A DNA stretch of 64,000 nt from Phycisphaeraceae bacterium (GCA_019636565.1 JAHBXG010000012.1:41552-105551), one strand, 5' to 3'; positions 34,640 through 43,243 are shown, counted from the first letter of the stretch. Numbers and translations: made by a program. Notes: generated from the sequence alone by a model not told the origin.

Positions 34640-34788
34640 CTCACTACAAAGGCACAGAGGCACAGAGAAGAAAAAGGCCTTCAAAGCATGAGGAAGTGAA
34701 TGCCAAGGTCGCACGTCGACGGCTTTCTTACTGGCAACCACTCCCTCGTCTTTCTGTTTTCCGTGCCTCTGTGTCTCTGTGGTGAATG
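34640..34788. repeat. Short element with imperfect inverted ends (CACAGAGGCAC type)
   Basis: About 27 bp at 34640-34666 is an imperfect inverted copy of 34761-34787 (roughly 23 of 27 matching), built from (R)CACAGAG-like units. It fills the spacer between fahA and the upstream gene; I see no gene in it. Confidence 0.65.
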
Positions 34789-34807
34789 CCTCTGCCTTGG
34801 TTCTTTC

Positions 34808-35755
34808 TCAAAGCAATCCGGCCCTTTTCAAATCCTCCACCGGCTCATCGAACGAGCAGCTCCCGAAACTCAGCGCAAACGCCTCCCGTGCCCTCGCGAT
34901 CTCGGTGATGTCGAGCACATGGTTGTGCCACGACAGCCCCTGATCGGTACAGATGAAAGCCTTGGGGTCGCTTTCCTTGAGCACCTCTTCCGCCCCGTCG
35001 GTGTCGGCGCCCTGGCAAAAGACAAAGCAGCCCGCCACAAACACGTTCATGAACCCATGCATCGTGCAGCGTGCCGAGTCCTTCTCGTACGTCAACGGAA
35101 ACACGCCTCGAATCGGATGATGCAGCCCCGCCGTCGCTTTGAACGGCACCTCGGCCTGGCGGCACGCGACCATGAACTCCGCGATCTGCCGTGGCTGCGG
35201 GAACGCGGTCTCGGTCAAACCCCCCGTCCGGATCTTTGCTCCGCACGAATTCCCCGCAAGCGCCGCCACGAACCCGCGCACGTCACCGCCCGGCAGCCTC
35301 TCGGCGGGGGGCACCTCAAAGAACGGAAACATGTCTTCCGGAATCGCATCCAGCATGTCGTCCACGCTGTGCGCTCCATCCACCTTGATCTCCACCACAT
35401 CAACGTTCGCCAGCCCCTGATCCTCGCGCGAGTGGCGCTGATTGAAGCGATCGATCAGCGCCAGATCTTCCTGCTTCTCGACGAGGGCCGAAATCCGCCA
35501 CGGCTCCCCGGCCGCGGCAAACTCCCGATACCCGCTGGTGGCATTGGTCCCCGGCATCAGCATCGATGCGGCAGTGCTCAATTCATCCAGCCGATCCGCC
35601 GGACACACAAACCGGCTCAGCATCCATTCGTGCTGGCTGCTCAGCCCCCGGAAATAGGCTTCCGCCGCAGGCTGCATCGCCAGTTTCGCGGGCGGAAAAA
35701 GCCCGGCGTAATCGATCAGGCCGCCCAGAAGCGACCGCAGGCTGCGCGTCTCCAT
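34808..35755 (-). CDS. Conserved protein of unknown function upstream of fahA
   Basis: 315 aa, soluble. It opens with METRSLRSLLGGLIDYAGLFPPAKL, followed by alternating strands and helices that suggest a TIM-barrel-like fold (VDVVEIKVDG, AGNSCGAKIRTGGL, VPFKATAGLHHP, MHGFMNVFVAG). The start at 35755 is chosen because the conserved-looking block begins there. I remember similar 'IDYAGLFPPA' proteins only as hypothetical. The KIRTGG and KATAGLHHP segments could bind a phosphate or sugar ligand, but this is speculative. Same strand as fahA, 196 bp apart. Confidence 0.72.
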   Translation of the reverse strand: METRSLRSLLGGLIDYAGLFPPAKLAMQPAAEAYFRGLSSQHEWMLSRFVCPADRLDELSTAASMLMPGTNATSGYREFAAAGEPWRISALVEKQEDLALIDRFNQRHSREDQGLANVDVVEIKVDGAHSVDDMLDAIPEDMFPFFEVPPAERLPGGDVRGFVAALAGNSCGAKIRTGGLTETAFPQPRQIAEFMVACRQAEVPFKATAGLHHPIRGVFPLTYEKDSARCTMHGFMNVFVAGCFVFCQGADTDGAEEVLKESDPKAFICTDQGLSWHNHVLDITEIARAREAFALSFGSCSFDEPVEDLKRAGLL

Positions 35756-35847
35756 GGGGACAGGATACTGCCTTCGGTGGCCCGCTTCTCCGAAGCGGGG
35801 CTTGCGTCCGCCAGGCAACCGATCCCAAGCCGACTTTCACCGCTGCT

Positions 35848-37152
35848 TCATTTCTGCGGGTTCGCCGGTGCAAACGGATCGGCCCCGCGCCAGCGCGCAA
35901 TCCACAACTGGCTCGAAGGCTTGGTCTCGCCCGCCGTCATTTCGCCCCGCTGCGCCGTCCACATCATCCACTTCCCATCCGGGCTGAAGACCGGTAGCAC
36001 ATCCGCGCCGGCCGCGTTCGTCACTCGTGCGCGTGCCAGATTCTGGATCACGAAACTCGGCACCTGCACCCGCTTGCCCGCTTCGAACCCGGGCGCACCC
36101 GTTTCTACGCTGCCGACACGATCCGCTGGGGCCGTTGCCGCGGCATCCAGCGCCGCTTCATCCACGCGGATCGCGAACACCTCATAGTTGCGATGTCCCA
36201 TCTCGCTCGTGGCGTACACCAGAAACTCGCCCGACGGGTTCCAGAACGGTCCCCAATTGACGTGCTCGTTGTTCGTGAGTTGATACTCGCGCTCGATGCC
36301 CGTCGGCGCCGGCACGCCATCCGCGCCGGTCTCATACCGCAGGTCCGCGGCGTACAACTGCAGCAAGTCGTTCCCCGCGCGGTCCGAGCGATAGCAGATG
36401 CGTCGCCCACCCGGAGCAAAGAACGGCCCGCCGTCGTACCCCGGCGCGACCACGATGGGCGTGTGCGTCTTGGTCACGGTGTCGAAGACATAAATATCCG
36501 CATCGGGCTTCTCACCCGTCTGCTTGGATGGGTCCACGTTGGAATAAAGCACGAAGCGACCGGTCGGATCCCAACTCGCCTCGGCGCAATACCCCGGGCG
36601 CTCGATAAGCACCGTTGGCTTTGGCTCCTGACCTTTCTTGAGCGATGCCAGATCGAGCGTCACGACCTTCATGTTCTCGGGAAACGACCAGACGTACTTG
36701 TTCGTCCCCACCTGAAAACCCGGTTTGTTTGGCGCCAACGGCGCTTCGACCGTGCAACCGAAGAGAACCAGATCCGGGTTCTTGGGGTGAAACCATCCGC
36801 AGGTGTTCGCGCTGCCCTTGGGGCTGATCCGACGCACGTTCGAAATGCCGACCGGGCCGCCCTCGGCGTCACGGGTCAGATCGGCGACGTACATGGAGTA
36901 ATGCTGATCCGGTTCTTGGCCGGCTTCCGGCACGGGAACCGCCTGAAAAATAATGCGGCGTCCATCGGGGCTGAAGTAGGCCTCGCCCGCTTTGACAAAG
37001 TCGCGTCGGAACGTCAACTGCGACCAGAGATCGAGCAGGCGTGCCTCTTCGTGCCGCCAATCAGGGGCGGGCGGAGCCAGCGTCGCGCCGGGCGTGGCGC
37101 CGTCTTGGGTCGAACCGAGCGCAATCCCCGCGAGCAATACAAGCGTCAACAT
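35848..37152 (-). CDS. Exported PD40/TolB-like beta-propeller protein
   Basis: 434 aa. A signal-peptide-like start (MLTLVLLAGIALGST) is followed by several PD40/WD40-like blades: AYFSPDGRRIIFQAV, ASWDPTGRFVLYSNV, FFAPGGRRICYRSD, FWNPSGEFLVYATS and VFSPDGKWMMWTA. Such propellers act as periplasmic binding scaffolds or accompany peptidases. No peptidase domain is attached. ATG at 37152 has GGAG 6 bp upstream; 37164 is an alternative. It precedes the conserved unknown gene at 34808-35755 on the same strand. Confidence 0.8.
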   Translation of the reverse strand: MLTLVLLAGIALGSTQDGATPGATLAPPAPDWRHEEARLLDLWSQLTFRRDFVKAGEAYFSPDGRRIIFQAVPVPEAGQEPDQHYSMYVADLTRDAEGGPVGISNVRRISPKGSANTCGWFHPKNPDLVLFGCTVEAPLAPNKPGFQVGTNKYVWSFPENMKVVTLDLASLKKGQEPKPTVLIERPGYCAEASWDPTGRFVLYSNVDPSKQTGEKPDADIYVFDTVTKTHTPIVVAPGYDGGPFFAPGGRRICYRSDRAGNDLLQLYAADLRYETGADGVPAPTGIEREYQLTNNEHVNWGPFWNPSGEFLVYATSEMGHRNYEVFAIRVDEAALDAAATAPADRVGSVETGAPGFEAGKRVQVPSFVIQNLARARVTNAAGADVLPVFSPDGKWMMWTAQRGEMTAGETKPSSQLWIARWRGADPFAPANPQK

Positions 37153-37196
37153 CTTCGGCTCCATCAATCGTGCCGACCGATTGTTCGCACGCAAGA

Positions 37197-37898
37197 ATGA
37201 GCCCGGATCAGACACCGAAAACCGCAATGGACACGATGGATTCAATTCTCGGGGGCATCCGCATCGTGCATCGCACCGAGCGGTTTGTGGTAGTCGATAA
37301 GCCCAGTGGCGTACTTTCCGTCCCCGGCATCGGCCCGGAAAAGGCCGACTGCGTCGTCTCGCGTGTGCACGCCGCGTTTTTCGCAGCCAAGACCAATCCG
37401 GCTCCGCTCACGCCCGGCCGGCTGATCGTGCACCGGCTCGACATGGACACCTCGGGCCTGATGGTCGTCGCCCTCGATGCTGATGCTCAGCGCGAACTCT
37501 CGCTGCAATTCGAGGAACGCCGGCCCGAAAAACGCTATGTCGCGCTCGTTGCCGGAATCGTCCGCGACGACGAGGGCACCATCAGCCTCCCGATGCGTCT
37601 CGATATCGAAAACCGCCCCTACCAGATCATCGATCACGAGCAGGGGCGCAGCGCCGTCACCCACTTCCGCGTGCTCGCACGCGAGACCGACCGCACCCGC
37701 ATCGAGTTCCGTCCGGTGACCGGGCGCACGCATCAACTCCGCGTCCACGCACGCTACGGCCTCGGGCACCCGATCCTCGGCGATCCGCTGTACGACGGGG
37801 CCCCCGCCGCTCGCCTGATGCTTCACGCGGCGTACCTGAGCTTTCTCCTGCCCGGCGGTGCGGCACGTGTCGATTTCAATTCCCCAGCACCTTTCTGA
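37197..37898 (+). CDS. RluA-family RNA pseudouridine synthase
   Basis: 233 aa. Motif I/II block VHRLDMDTSGLMVVA contains the catalytic Asp; FVVVDKPSGVLSVPG, EKRYVALVAG and RTHQLRVHARYGLGHPILGDPLY are also RluA-family. There is no S4 domain. RNA target (rRNA or tRNA) cannot be told. The start is uncertain: 37197, 37227 and 37236 are possible, none with a good ribosome site. It is divergent from the propeller gene, and the 5' ends lie close together. Confidence 0.87.
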   Translation: MSPDQTPKTAMDTMDSILGGIRIVHRTERFVVVDKPSGVLSVPGIGPEKADCVVSRVHAAFFAAKTNPAPLTPGRLIVHRLDMDTSGLMVVALDADAQRELSLQFEERRPEKRYVALVAGIVRDDEGTISLPMRLDIENRPYQIIDHEQGRSAVTHFRVLARETDRTRIEFRPVTGRTHQLRVHARYGLGHPILGDPLYDGAPAARLMLHAAYLSFLLPGGAARVDFNSPAPF

Positions 37899-37915
37899 GT
37901 GTCGCCTGCCGGCTC

Positions 37916-37953
37916 AAAAAAAACCGCACCCGCCCGAGGAGGCGAGCGGGTGC
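37916..37953 (-). terminator. Intrinsic terminator of the 37991-38716 gene
   Basis: On the minus strand GCACCCGC pairs with GCGGGTGC, followed within two bases by a run of eight T. Confidence 0.88.
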
Positions 37954-37990
37954 AGGTGTTTCCGTGAGACAAAACCGAACCGAATCGAAC

Positions 37991-38716
37991 TCAGGCGCGC
38001 CGACGGCGAGCGGCGACCAAGCCGCCGAGGCCGAGAAGGGCCATGGCGCCGGGCGCCGGGACCACTTCGATCGTGGCGAACAGGAATTCAGGGGCTCCCG
38101 CGTTGTCCGGGGCGCCCGTCTGCTGCGAACCGTCGCGATAGAACGAAAGGCCGGGCGTGGCGCCCGAACCGAAGGTGTTGTTGGTGAAGACGATGGTGCG
38201 GACCATCGCCCCAAGGTTGTTGTTGCCGATGGTGATCTTGCCCGAAGCAATCTGGGTCATGAAGACCGGCTCCGTAGGCAGCGTCAGCAGCAATTGGCTG
38301 GCGAAGGACAGCGGGGTACCGGCCTGCCCGAAAATGCGCTTGCCACCGCTCTGCGACTGCTGGAGGAACGCGGCGTTGCCGTTGGGCACATCGCGCTGGT
38401 AGTTCGTGACGAGGTCACCGTTCTGGCCACTGCCGAAGTTGGACATGGAGTTCGAACCCGTGAAGCGGGCGAACACCACCGCGTTGCTCGTGCCGTCGGG
38501 GGTCGTCACCTGCGTGCCCGGGGTGAAGAACGAACTCACCCGGAAGAACACGCTCTTCGCACCGCTGGAAACGTCGACTCCCAGGTCACGGGTCCAATTG
38601 GATCCGTCGGTGCTGACTTCGAACAGCAAACCGTACGAAGGATCCACGGGCACCACGGCCAGCGCGCTGGTCGCAAGGCCTGCGGCGGCGGCCACAAAAA
38701 CTAATCCTTTCAACAT
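37991..38716 (-). CDS. Secreted PEP-CTERM-type protein, array copy 1
   Basis: 241 aa. Signal peptide MLKGLVFVAAAAGLATSALA, a beta-rich body (FEVSTDGSNWTRDLGVDVSS, FARFTGSNSMSNFG, NNTFGSGATPGLSFY) and the tail VVPAPGAMALLGLGGLVAARRRRA. It shares with the next three genes the order [FEVS..W], [FRV/FRFG..PD], [ARFTGS], [SFASQL], [FGSGNTPGL.FY], sorting tail. AGGAG lies 9 bp before ATG 38716, and an intrinsic terminator lies after the stop. Role unknown; likely a surface or matrix protein anchored after sorting by an exosortase-type system. Confidence 0.82.
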   Translation of the reverse strand: MLKGLVFVAAAAGLATSALAVVPVDPSYGLLFEVSTDGSNWTRDLGVDVSSGAKSVFFRVSSFFTPGTQVTTPDGTSNAVVFARFTGSNSMSNFGSGQNGDLVTNYQRDVPNGNAAFLQQSQSGGKRIFGQAGTPLSFASQLLLTLPTEPVFMTQIASGKITIGNNNLGAMVRTIVFTNNTFGSGATPGLSFYRDGSQQTGAPDNAGAPEFLFATIEVVPAPGAMALLGLGGLVAARRRRA

Positions 38717-39065
38717 CTCTCTATCTCCTAGTGGGCCGCTCTCGCGGCCGTGCACGCCTCGATCGACCGGCTCCGGAACAGCGGAAGCCAGCCGCCCCCG
38801 GCGCGGCGGAATGCGCAGGAGGCACGAGGACTCATGAACTCATACGGAAGAAGATGCTCGAAGTTGCCACTTTCGTCACCAACTTCGCAATTGAGTTCGT
38901 GATTAGTTTGGCTTCATCTCTTCATCCCCTGAATTCGTGGTGTTGCTCCGCGAATCGCCGGAAAAATAGCCCGGTTTGGGGCAGCGGAGATTCCCCGGCC
39001 GAGCCGCGAGATCGCACTTTTCCAAACGTGCAAATCCTTGCGACTTGCCGCGATTCAAAGGATGC
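38717..39065. other. Non-coding spacer upstream of array copy 1
   Basis: About 350 bp without a convincing gene. It holds the leader of copy 1, including a small GGCCGC/GCGGCC hairpin at 38734-38749 and an 8-bp stem CGAAGTTG/CAACTTCG at 38859-38887. No clear promoter boxes were recognised. Confidence 0.5.
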
Positions 39066-39101
39066 AAAAAAAGAACCACGCTCGCCGAGAGGCGAGCGTG
39101 G
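39066..39101 (-). terminator. Intrinsic terminator of the 39152-39880 gene
   Basis: A perfect 11-bp stem CCACGCTCGCC/GGCGAGCGTGG with a 4-nt loop, followed on the minus strand by TTC and seven T. Confidence 0.9.
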
Positions 39102-39151
39102 CTGGTGTTCACGTGAGATTGTGAGGATCTCTACCGTGCAGTCGAGCCATT

Positions 39152-39880
39152 TCAGGCGCGACGGCGACGGGCGGCGACGAGACCGCCGAGGCCGATCAGG
39201 GCGAGCGAGCCCGGAGCGGGGACGACCTGGAGGACGCCGCCGACATCGGTGGCCGAGCCATCCGGAGCAGCGGTGTTCACGTCCTGCACGCCGTTGATGA
39301 GCAGGTCGCGGTACCAGGTGTTGGTGGTGCGGGTGTTGTTGCCGAAGGTGATTTCGCGGGTGCCACCGAGCTGGCCGACCTTCATTTCGCCCGTGCGGAT
39401 AACCCACTCAAGCTGGGGGTTGCCGCCCGAAGAGGGGCAGTAAGCCGCGAGCGAACCCGACAGGAGCAACTGAGAGGCGAACGACGTAGCCGTCGTGCCG
39501 CCGAGGATCATGTTGCCCGCCGAGAGCGAGTTGTTCAGGTAGGTCGTGCCGCCGCTGGTCAGCTGACCGCGGGTCATGAGACCGACGAGAGCGTCGCCAT
39601 TCGCTGCCGAGCCCCAACCAGTCAACTTCTCAGAACCCGTGTAGCGGGCGTAGGCGACGGCCGGACCAGCGCCGCCGTTGGCGTTGACGTTGGTGTCCGG
39701 ATCGGCGTAGGCGACAACGCGGAACTTCACGTTCACGTCGCCACCCGAAACGTCGACCGAACGCAGCGCACCGTAGGTGGCGCCGCCGTCGGTGCTGAAT
39801 TGATACTTGAAGCCCCAAGCAGCGTTAGCCGAGGCAGCGATACCAGCAATGGCCGTAAGGCCCAGAACGAAAGTCTTCAT
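39152..39880 (-). CDS. Secreted PEP-CTERM-type protein, array copy 2
   Basis: 242 aa. Signal peptide MKTFVLGLTAIAGIAASANA, body starting AWGFKYQFSTDGGATYG, with AYARYTGSEKLTGWG and FGNNTRTTNTWYRD, and tail VVPAPGSLALIGLGGLVAARRRRA. ATG 39880 is set by the strong GAGGAGAAGAGAG ribosome site. Compared with copies 3 and 4 it has diverged in the middle but keeps the same plan. Own promoter region and own terminator, so it is expressed independently. Confidence 0.82.
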   Translation of the reverse strand: MKTFVLGLTAIAGIAASANAAWGFKYQFSTDGGATYGALRSVDVSGGDVNVKFRVVAYADPDTNVNANGGAGPAVAYARYTGSEKLTGWGSAANGDALVGLMTRGQLTSGGTTYLNNSLSAGNMILGGTTATSFASQLLLSGSLAAYCPSSGGNPQLEWVIRTGEMKVGQLGGTREITFGNNTRTTNTWYRDLLINGVQDVNTAAPDGSATDVGGVLQVVPAPGSLALIGLGGLVAARRRRA

Positions 39881-40243
39881 ATCTCTCTTCTCCTCTGAAT
39901 AAAAATCCCACGGAACGGGCGGTTCGTTCCTGACCGATGAAATGTACCTCAAGGTCGGGGGGTGCTTCAAGACCTTTCAGTTCGTTTTCCTTGTTTTTTG
40001 TCAGTTTTTTCCGCCTGTAGGGTTGCACGTCCCAGAAATAGTGCCCTGTTCGGTGGTCTGTAACGCGCGTGCAATTTGTAACGGCCACCCGCTCAGGCAT
40101 TTGCCCGAGACCATTCCAACTGCTGACGTCTTGATAACAGCCATGTCAGCGTCATAGGGCAAAGACCCCGGGCTTTGAGGGGTCATTCGGGAGGTTTTGC
40201 GTTGGTCGAATCGGTCTCCGTCGCGGAGGCTGGTCTTCGGGCC
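39881..40243. other. Non-coding spacer upstream of array copy 2
   Basis: About 360 bp with no gene. It probably holds the promoter of copy 2: on the minus strand TTACAG and TATTTC lie 17 bp apart at about 40025-40055, a weak match to sigma-70 boxes. A 6-bp hairpin GACCCC/GGGGTC at 40164-40184 is also present. Confidence 0.4.
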
Positions 40244-40280
40244 AAAAAAGAATCCGCTCCGGCGGTCAGACCGGAGCGGA
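40244..40280 (-). terminator. Intrinsic terminator of array copy 3
   Basis: A perfect 10-bp stem TCCGCTCCGG/CCGGAGCGGA, then TTC and six T on the minus strand. Nearly identical to the terminator of copy 4. Confidence 0.9.
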
Positions 40281-40326
40281 CGATGAGTTCATGACTTGCT
40301 GGGCGAGCGGCGCTACCCGCGGAATC

Positions 40327-41022
40327 TCAAGATTTCCTGATCACTTCGGCCCGACGACGTCGAGAGGCAACTAAGCCACCAAGGCCGAGAAGGGCGAGCG
40401 AGCCGGGAGCGGGAATCAACCAGATCTGCGCGGTCATGTCTTCGCGGCCCGGGCCACCGGCCTGCGGAGCGCCCGCCTGCTTATTGACGGGCGAAGCGCT
40501 GTTGTAAAATGTCAACCCCGGGGTGTTGCCGGAGCCGAACGTCTTGTTTTTGAGCGCGATCACACGAGGGGCTGTGCTCGCGCCAATCTTCACTTCGCCG
40601 ACGTAGATCTCTTTGTACGGCTCGAAGGGCACGTCGCCCGGGAACAACTGCGAGCCAAAGCTGGTGACCGCGGTCGTTCCGATCACGGAGCCATTGATTG
40701 TCACAATTGCTTCGGATCCACCCGTGATCGTTCGAACCACGTTCTGAAAACCGTCCCCGATTGCAAAGCCTGTCGCCTGATTTGAACCGGTGAATCTGGT
40801 GAGCGCCATCGCCGTGCCGCTTCCGTCCGCGGTCGTAATGAGCGGCGGCGCATCGGGATCGAAATACGCCCCGAACCTGAATTTGACCACGTCGCCTGGA
40901 GCGGCAGAAACAATTGACATCCATGCAGCGCCGTTCCACACCTCAAACTTCAAACCCCAGGCTCCGAGCGCGGACAGTGGAAGGCAGCCACACAACAGGC
41001 CAAACGCGGCTATTTTCAGCAT
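40327..41022 (-). CDS. Secreted PEP-CTERM-type protein, array copy 3, with extra C-terminal tail
   Basis: 231 aa. A close paralog of copy 4 (shared blocks include DVVKFRFGAYFDPD, ADGSGTA, TRFTGSNQATGFA, VPFEPYKEIYVGEVKIGA, LTFYNSASPVNKQ). The sorting tail IPAPGSLALLGLGGLVASRRRRA is followed by EVIRKS. In copy 4 the codon after RRRRA is the stop TGA; here it is GAA, so translation runs six residues further. The signal peptide (MLKIAAFGLLCGCLPLSALG) also differs from copy 4. A divergent copy, possibly still functional. Confidence 0.82.
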   Translation of the reverse strand: MLKIAAFGLLCGCLPLSALGAWGLKFEVWNGAAWMSIVSAAPGDVVKFRFGAYFDPDAPPLITTADGSGTAMALTRFTGSNQATGFAIGDGFQNVVRTITGGSEAIVTINGSVIGTTAVTSFGSQLFPGDVPFEPYKEIYVGEVKIGASTAPRVIALKNKTFGSGNTPGLTFYNSASPVNKQAGAPQAGGPGREDMTAQIWLIPAPGSLALLGLGGLVASRRRRAEVIRKS

Positions 41023-41055
41023 GAAAGTTCTCCGACGACCTCACCCGGTATCCGC

Positions 41056-41092
41056 AAAAAAGAATCCGCTCCGGCGGTGAGACCGAAGCGGA
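41056..41092 (-). terminator. Intrinsic terminator of array copy 4
   Basis: Stem TCCGCTCCGG/CCGAAGCGGA with one mismatch, then TTC and six T on the minus strand. About 65 bp of following sequence is also shared with the copy 3 terminator region. Confidence 0.85.
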
Positions 41093-41157
41093 CGATGAGT
41101 TCATGACTTTGCTGAGGAGGCGGCGCTAGCCGCGGTTTCTCAGACTTTTCTGATCAC

Positions 41158-41838
41158 TCAGGCCCGACGACGGCGAGCGGCAACCAAGCCACCGAGGCCG
41201 AGGAGGGCGAGCGAACCGGGGGCGGGGACGACGCGGATGGTCGCGATCATGTCTTCGCGGCCCGGGCCACCCGACTGGGGAGCGCCGGACTGCTTGTTGA
41301 CAGGCGAAGCGCTGTTGTAGAACGTCAGGCCAGCGGTGTTACCGGAGCCGAACGTCTTGTTCTTGATCTCGATCGAGCGAACCGAGTTGTCGGCACCGAT
41401 CTTCACTTCGCCGACATAGATTTCCTTGTACGGCTCGAAGGGGACGTCGGCCAAGAACAACTGCGAGCCGAAGCTCGTGACAGCGGTGGTGCCGATCGTG
41501 GCGCCAGCGACCTGCGTGAGAGCAGCGTTGCCGCTCGAGATTGTCTTGACCACGTTCTGGAACACGTCACCAGCCGCGAAGCCGGTTGCCTGGTTCGAAC
41601 CCGTGAAGCGGGTCATGGCCTGGGCGGTGCCCGTGCCGTCGGCGGTCGTGATCACGGGGGCCGAGTTCGGGTCGAAGTACGCACCGAAGCGGAACTTCAC
41701 CACGTCTCCGGCGGCAGCCGAAACGCTCGAAACCCAAGCGCCACCGTCCCACACTTCAAACTTGAGGCCCCAAGCGGCGTTCGCGCCAGCAGCGATGCCA
41801 GCAACTCCAACAACAGCAGCAATCATGCTCTTCATCAT
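41158..41838 (-). CDS. Secreted PEP-CTERM-type protein, array copy 4
   Basis: 226 aa. Signal peptide MMKSMIAAVVGVAGIAAGANA, then AWGLKFEVWDGGAWVSSVSA, GDVVKFRFGAYFDPNSAP, TRFTGSNQATGFAAGD, FGSGNTAGLTFYNSASP, and tail VVPAPGSLALLGLGGLVAARRRRA ending at the Ala after the Arg cluster. GAGGAGAT precedes the start. It is the most canonical of the four copies and probably the source of copy 3. The upstream 287-bp spacer contains a 12-bp inverted repeat (41949-41960 with 42057-42068). Confidence 0.85.
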   Translation of the reverse strand: MMKSMIAAVVGVAGIAAGANAAWGLKFEVWDGGAWVSSVSAAAGDVVKFRFGAYFDPNSAPVITTADGTGTAQAMTRFTGSNQATGFAAGDVFQNVVKTISSGNAALTQVAGATIGTTAVTSFGSQLFLADVPFEPYKEIYVGEVKIGADNSVRSIEIKNKTFGSGNTAGLTFYNSASPVNKQSGAPQSGGPGREDMIATIRVVPAPGSLALLGLGGLVAARRRRA

Positions 41839-42125
41839 TTCGATCTCCTCACAAAACTCGAAGTAAATCTGACATGGCCCGCACGAACACCTCGTGGGGA
41901 GCCGTAGTCAAATCTGCCTCGCGTTTTGCTTGTTGCCAGTGAAGTTGGCGGAAAAGTCGGCTTTTTCGTTTTCTCCGAGGCAATCGGAGCCGCCCGCAGA
42001 GGCAGAAAACGCCATCAGGAGCGCCCAAACGGCTATAACGGCCCTTCGGACCAAACCCGACTTTTCCGTGCCTGCATTGCTCAATTTGAGTTCCCACCCC
42101 GGTTGCCCCGTGACGCGCCGCGCCA

Positions 42126-43157
42126 TCAGGCCGGTCGGAAGCCCAGTTTTGCCAACTTCTCGGCCCATTCGGACCGCTCGCGAGCGTTGTCGCAGGCGAG
42201 GTCGGGGTTGGATCCTGCCGCAAGACGGGTGAGGGCATCAACTTCCAAGCGGCTCAAGTGGAGGCCGCCGAGTTCATAATCACGCCAGGCTTCAACCGTG
42301 GCCGGAACAAGCGGTTCGATCAGCCGGAGCATTGCTTCGGCAAACACGCGGATCTCGGCCTGGGCATGGGAATCCATACGTAAGGCAAGGAACCGCAGAG
42401 TATTGTGCAGATCGCACTTCCAGTACCACTCGGTGTACATGTTGACCGGGAGCCCGATTCGGGCCATCTCGCGGCTGACCCCCTGTTCGGTCAGTGCCAG
42501 ATACCGCTTGTAGAAGCCCTCGACATCGTCGAGATAGTTCACAAACTCCTGCGCCGTCTTGAGTTCCTGCGCATCGTCGTGGACGCGGAAGAGTTCTTCG
42601 CCCCCTTGCCGGTTCGCCTTGCTCTGCTTACGGACCTGATCGAGATTGGGTGTGTAGAAGCGATCGGGCAGGATCGAATAGCGGGCCGAGTATTCGTTCA
42701 CGTTGGCCGTGCGGTGCCGGATCCACTGGCGAGCCACGAAGATCGGCATGCAGACGTGGAACTTCACTTCCACCATTTCAAGCGGCGTGGTGTGGCGATG
42801 GCGCAGCAGATAGCGGATCAGGCCCCGGTCTTCGTTGAGTTTCTTGGTGCCCTGCCCGTAGGAAACGCGGGCGGCCTGGACGATCGCGGCGTCGGCCGTC
42901 TGCCCCTGCGGAACCAGCCGCGGCATGCAATCGACGAGGGCGATGAAGCCGTGGTCGAGGACGTTGATCTGGTGGCGGGAACTGCCCCCCATGATGTCGA
43001 CAAGGGGGGATTCCGGGACAGTTCGGACGATGCCATCGGGGCCGGGCTTGATGGCCTGGGCGGGCTTCATTTCAACGCTTGGCGGGAGGGGCGCTTCGGA
43101 TGCGCGGGTGGGGTCGATTCCGATCTGAGATGCGTTTTGAGTGGATGGCTCCGCCAT
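42126..43157 (-). CDS. thyX: Flavin-dependent thymidylate synthase
   Basis: 343 aa. The ThyX motif RHRTANVNEYSARYS is intact; SRHQINVLDHGFIALVDCMPR, RYLLRHRHTTPLEMVEVKFHV and NMYTEWYWKCDLHNTLRFLALR complete the family. It makes dTMP from dUMP using FAD and methylene-THF. A leader of about 70 residues rich in Pro, Ala and Glu precedes the core, so a start downstream of 43157 is possible. The length is above the usual 220-260 aa. A single gene. Confidence 0.95.
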   Translation of the reverse strand: MAEPSTQNASQIGIDPTRASEAPLPPSVEMKPAQAIKPGPDGIVRTVPESPLVDIMGGSSRHQINVLDHGFIALVDCMPRLVPQGQTADAAIVQAARVSYGQGTKKLNEDRGLIRYLLRHRHTTPLEMVEVKFHVCMPIFVARQWIRHRTANVNEYSARYSILPDRFYTPNLDQVRKQSKANRQGGEELFRVHDDAQELKTAQEFVNYLDDVEGFYKRYLALTEQGVSREMARIGLPVNMYTEWYWKCDLHNTLRFLALRMDSHAQAEIRVFAEAMLRLIEPLVPATVEAWRDYELGGLHLSRLEVDALTRLAAGSNPDLACDNARERSEWAEKLAKLGFRPA

Positions 43158-43243
43158 GGTCCGAGCGTAGCGGATTACGGGGGGGACGGAAAGCAATCGA
43201 TACGCAGTCGCGTGAGAGAATCCAAAAGAGTGCGAACTCCCAG

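Noticed and set aside
37991..41838. Pilin or type IV prepilin cluster
   Set aside because: The hydrophobic segment is C-terminal with an Arg cluster, not N-terminal with a prepilin cleavage site.
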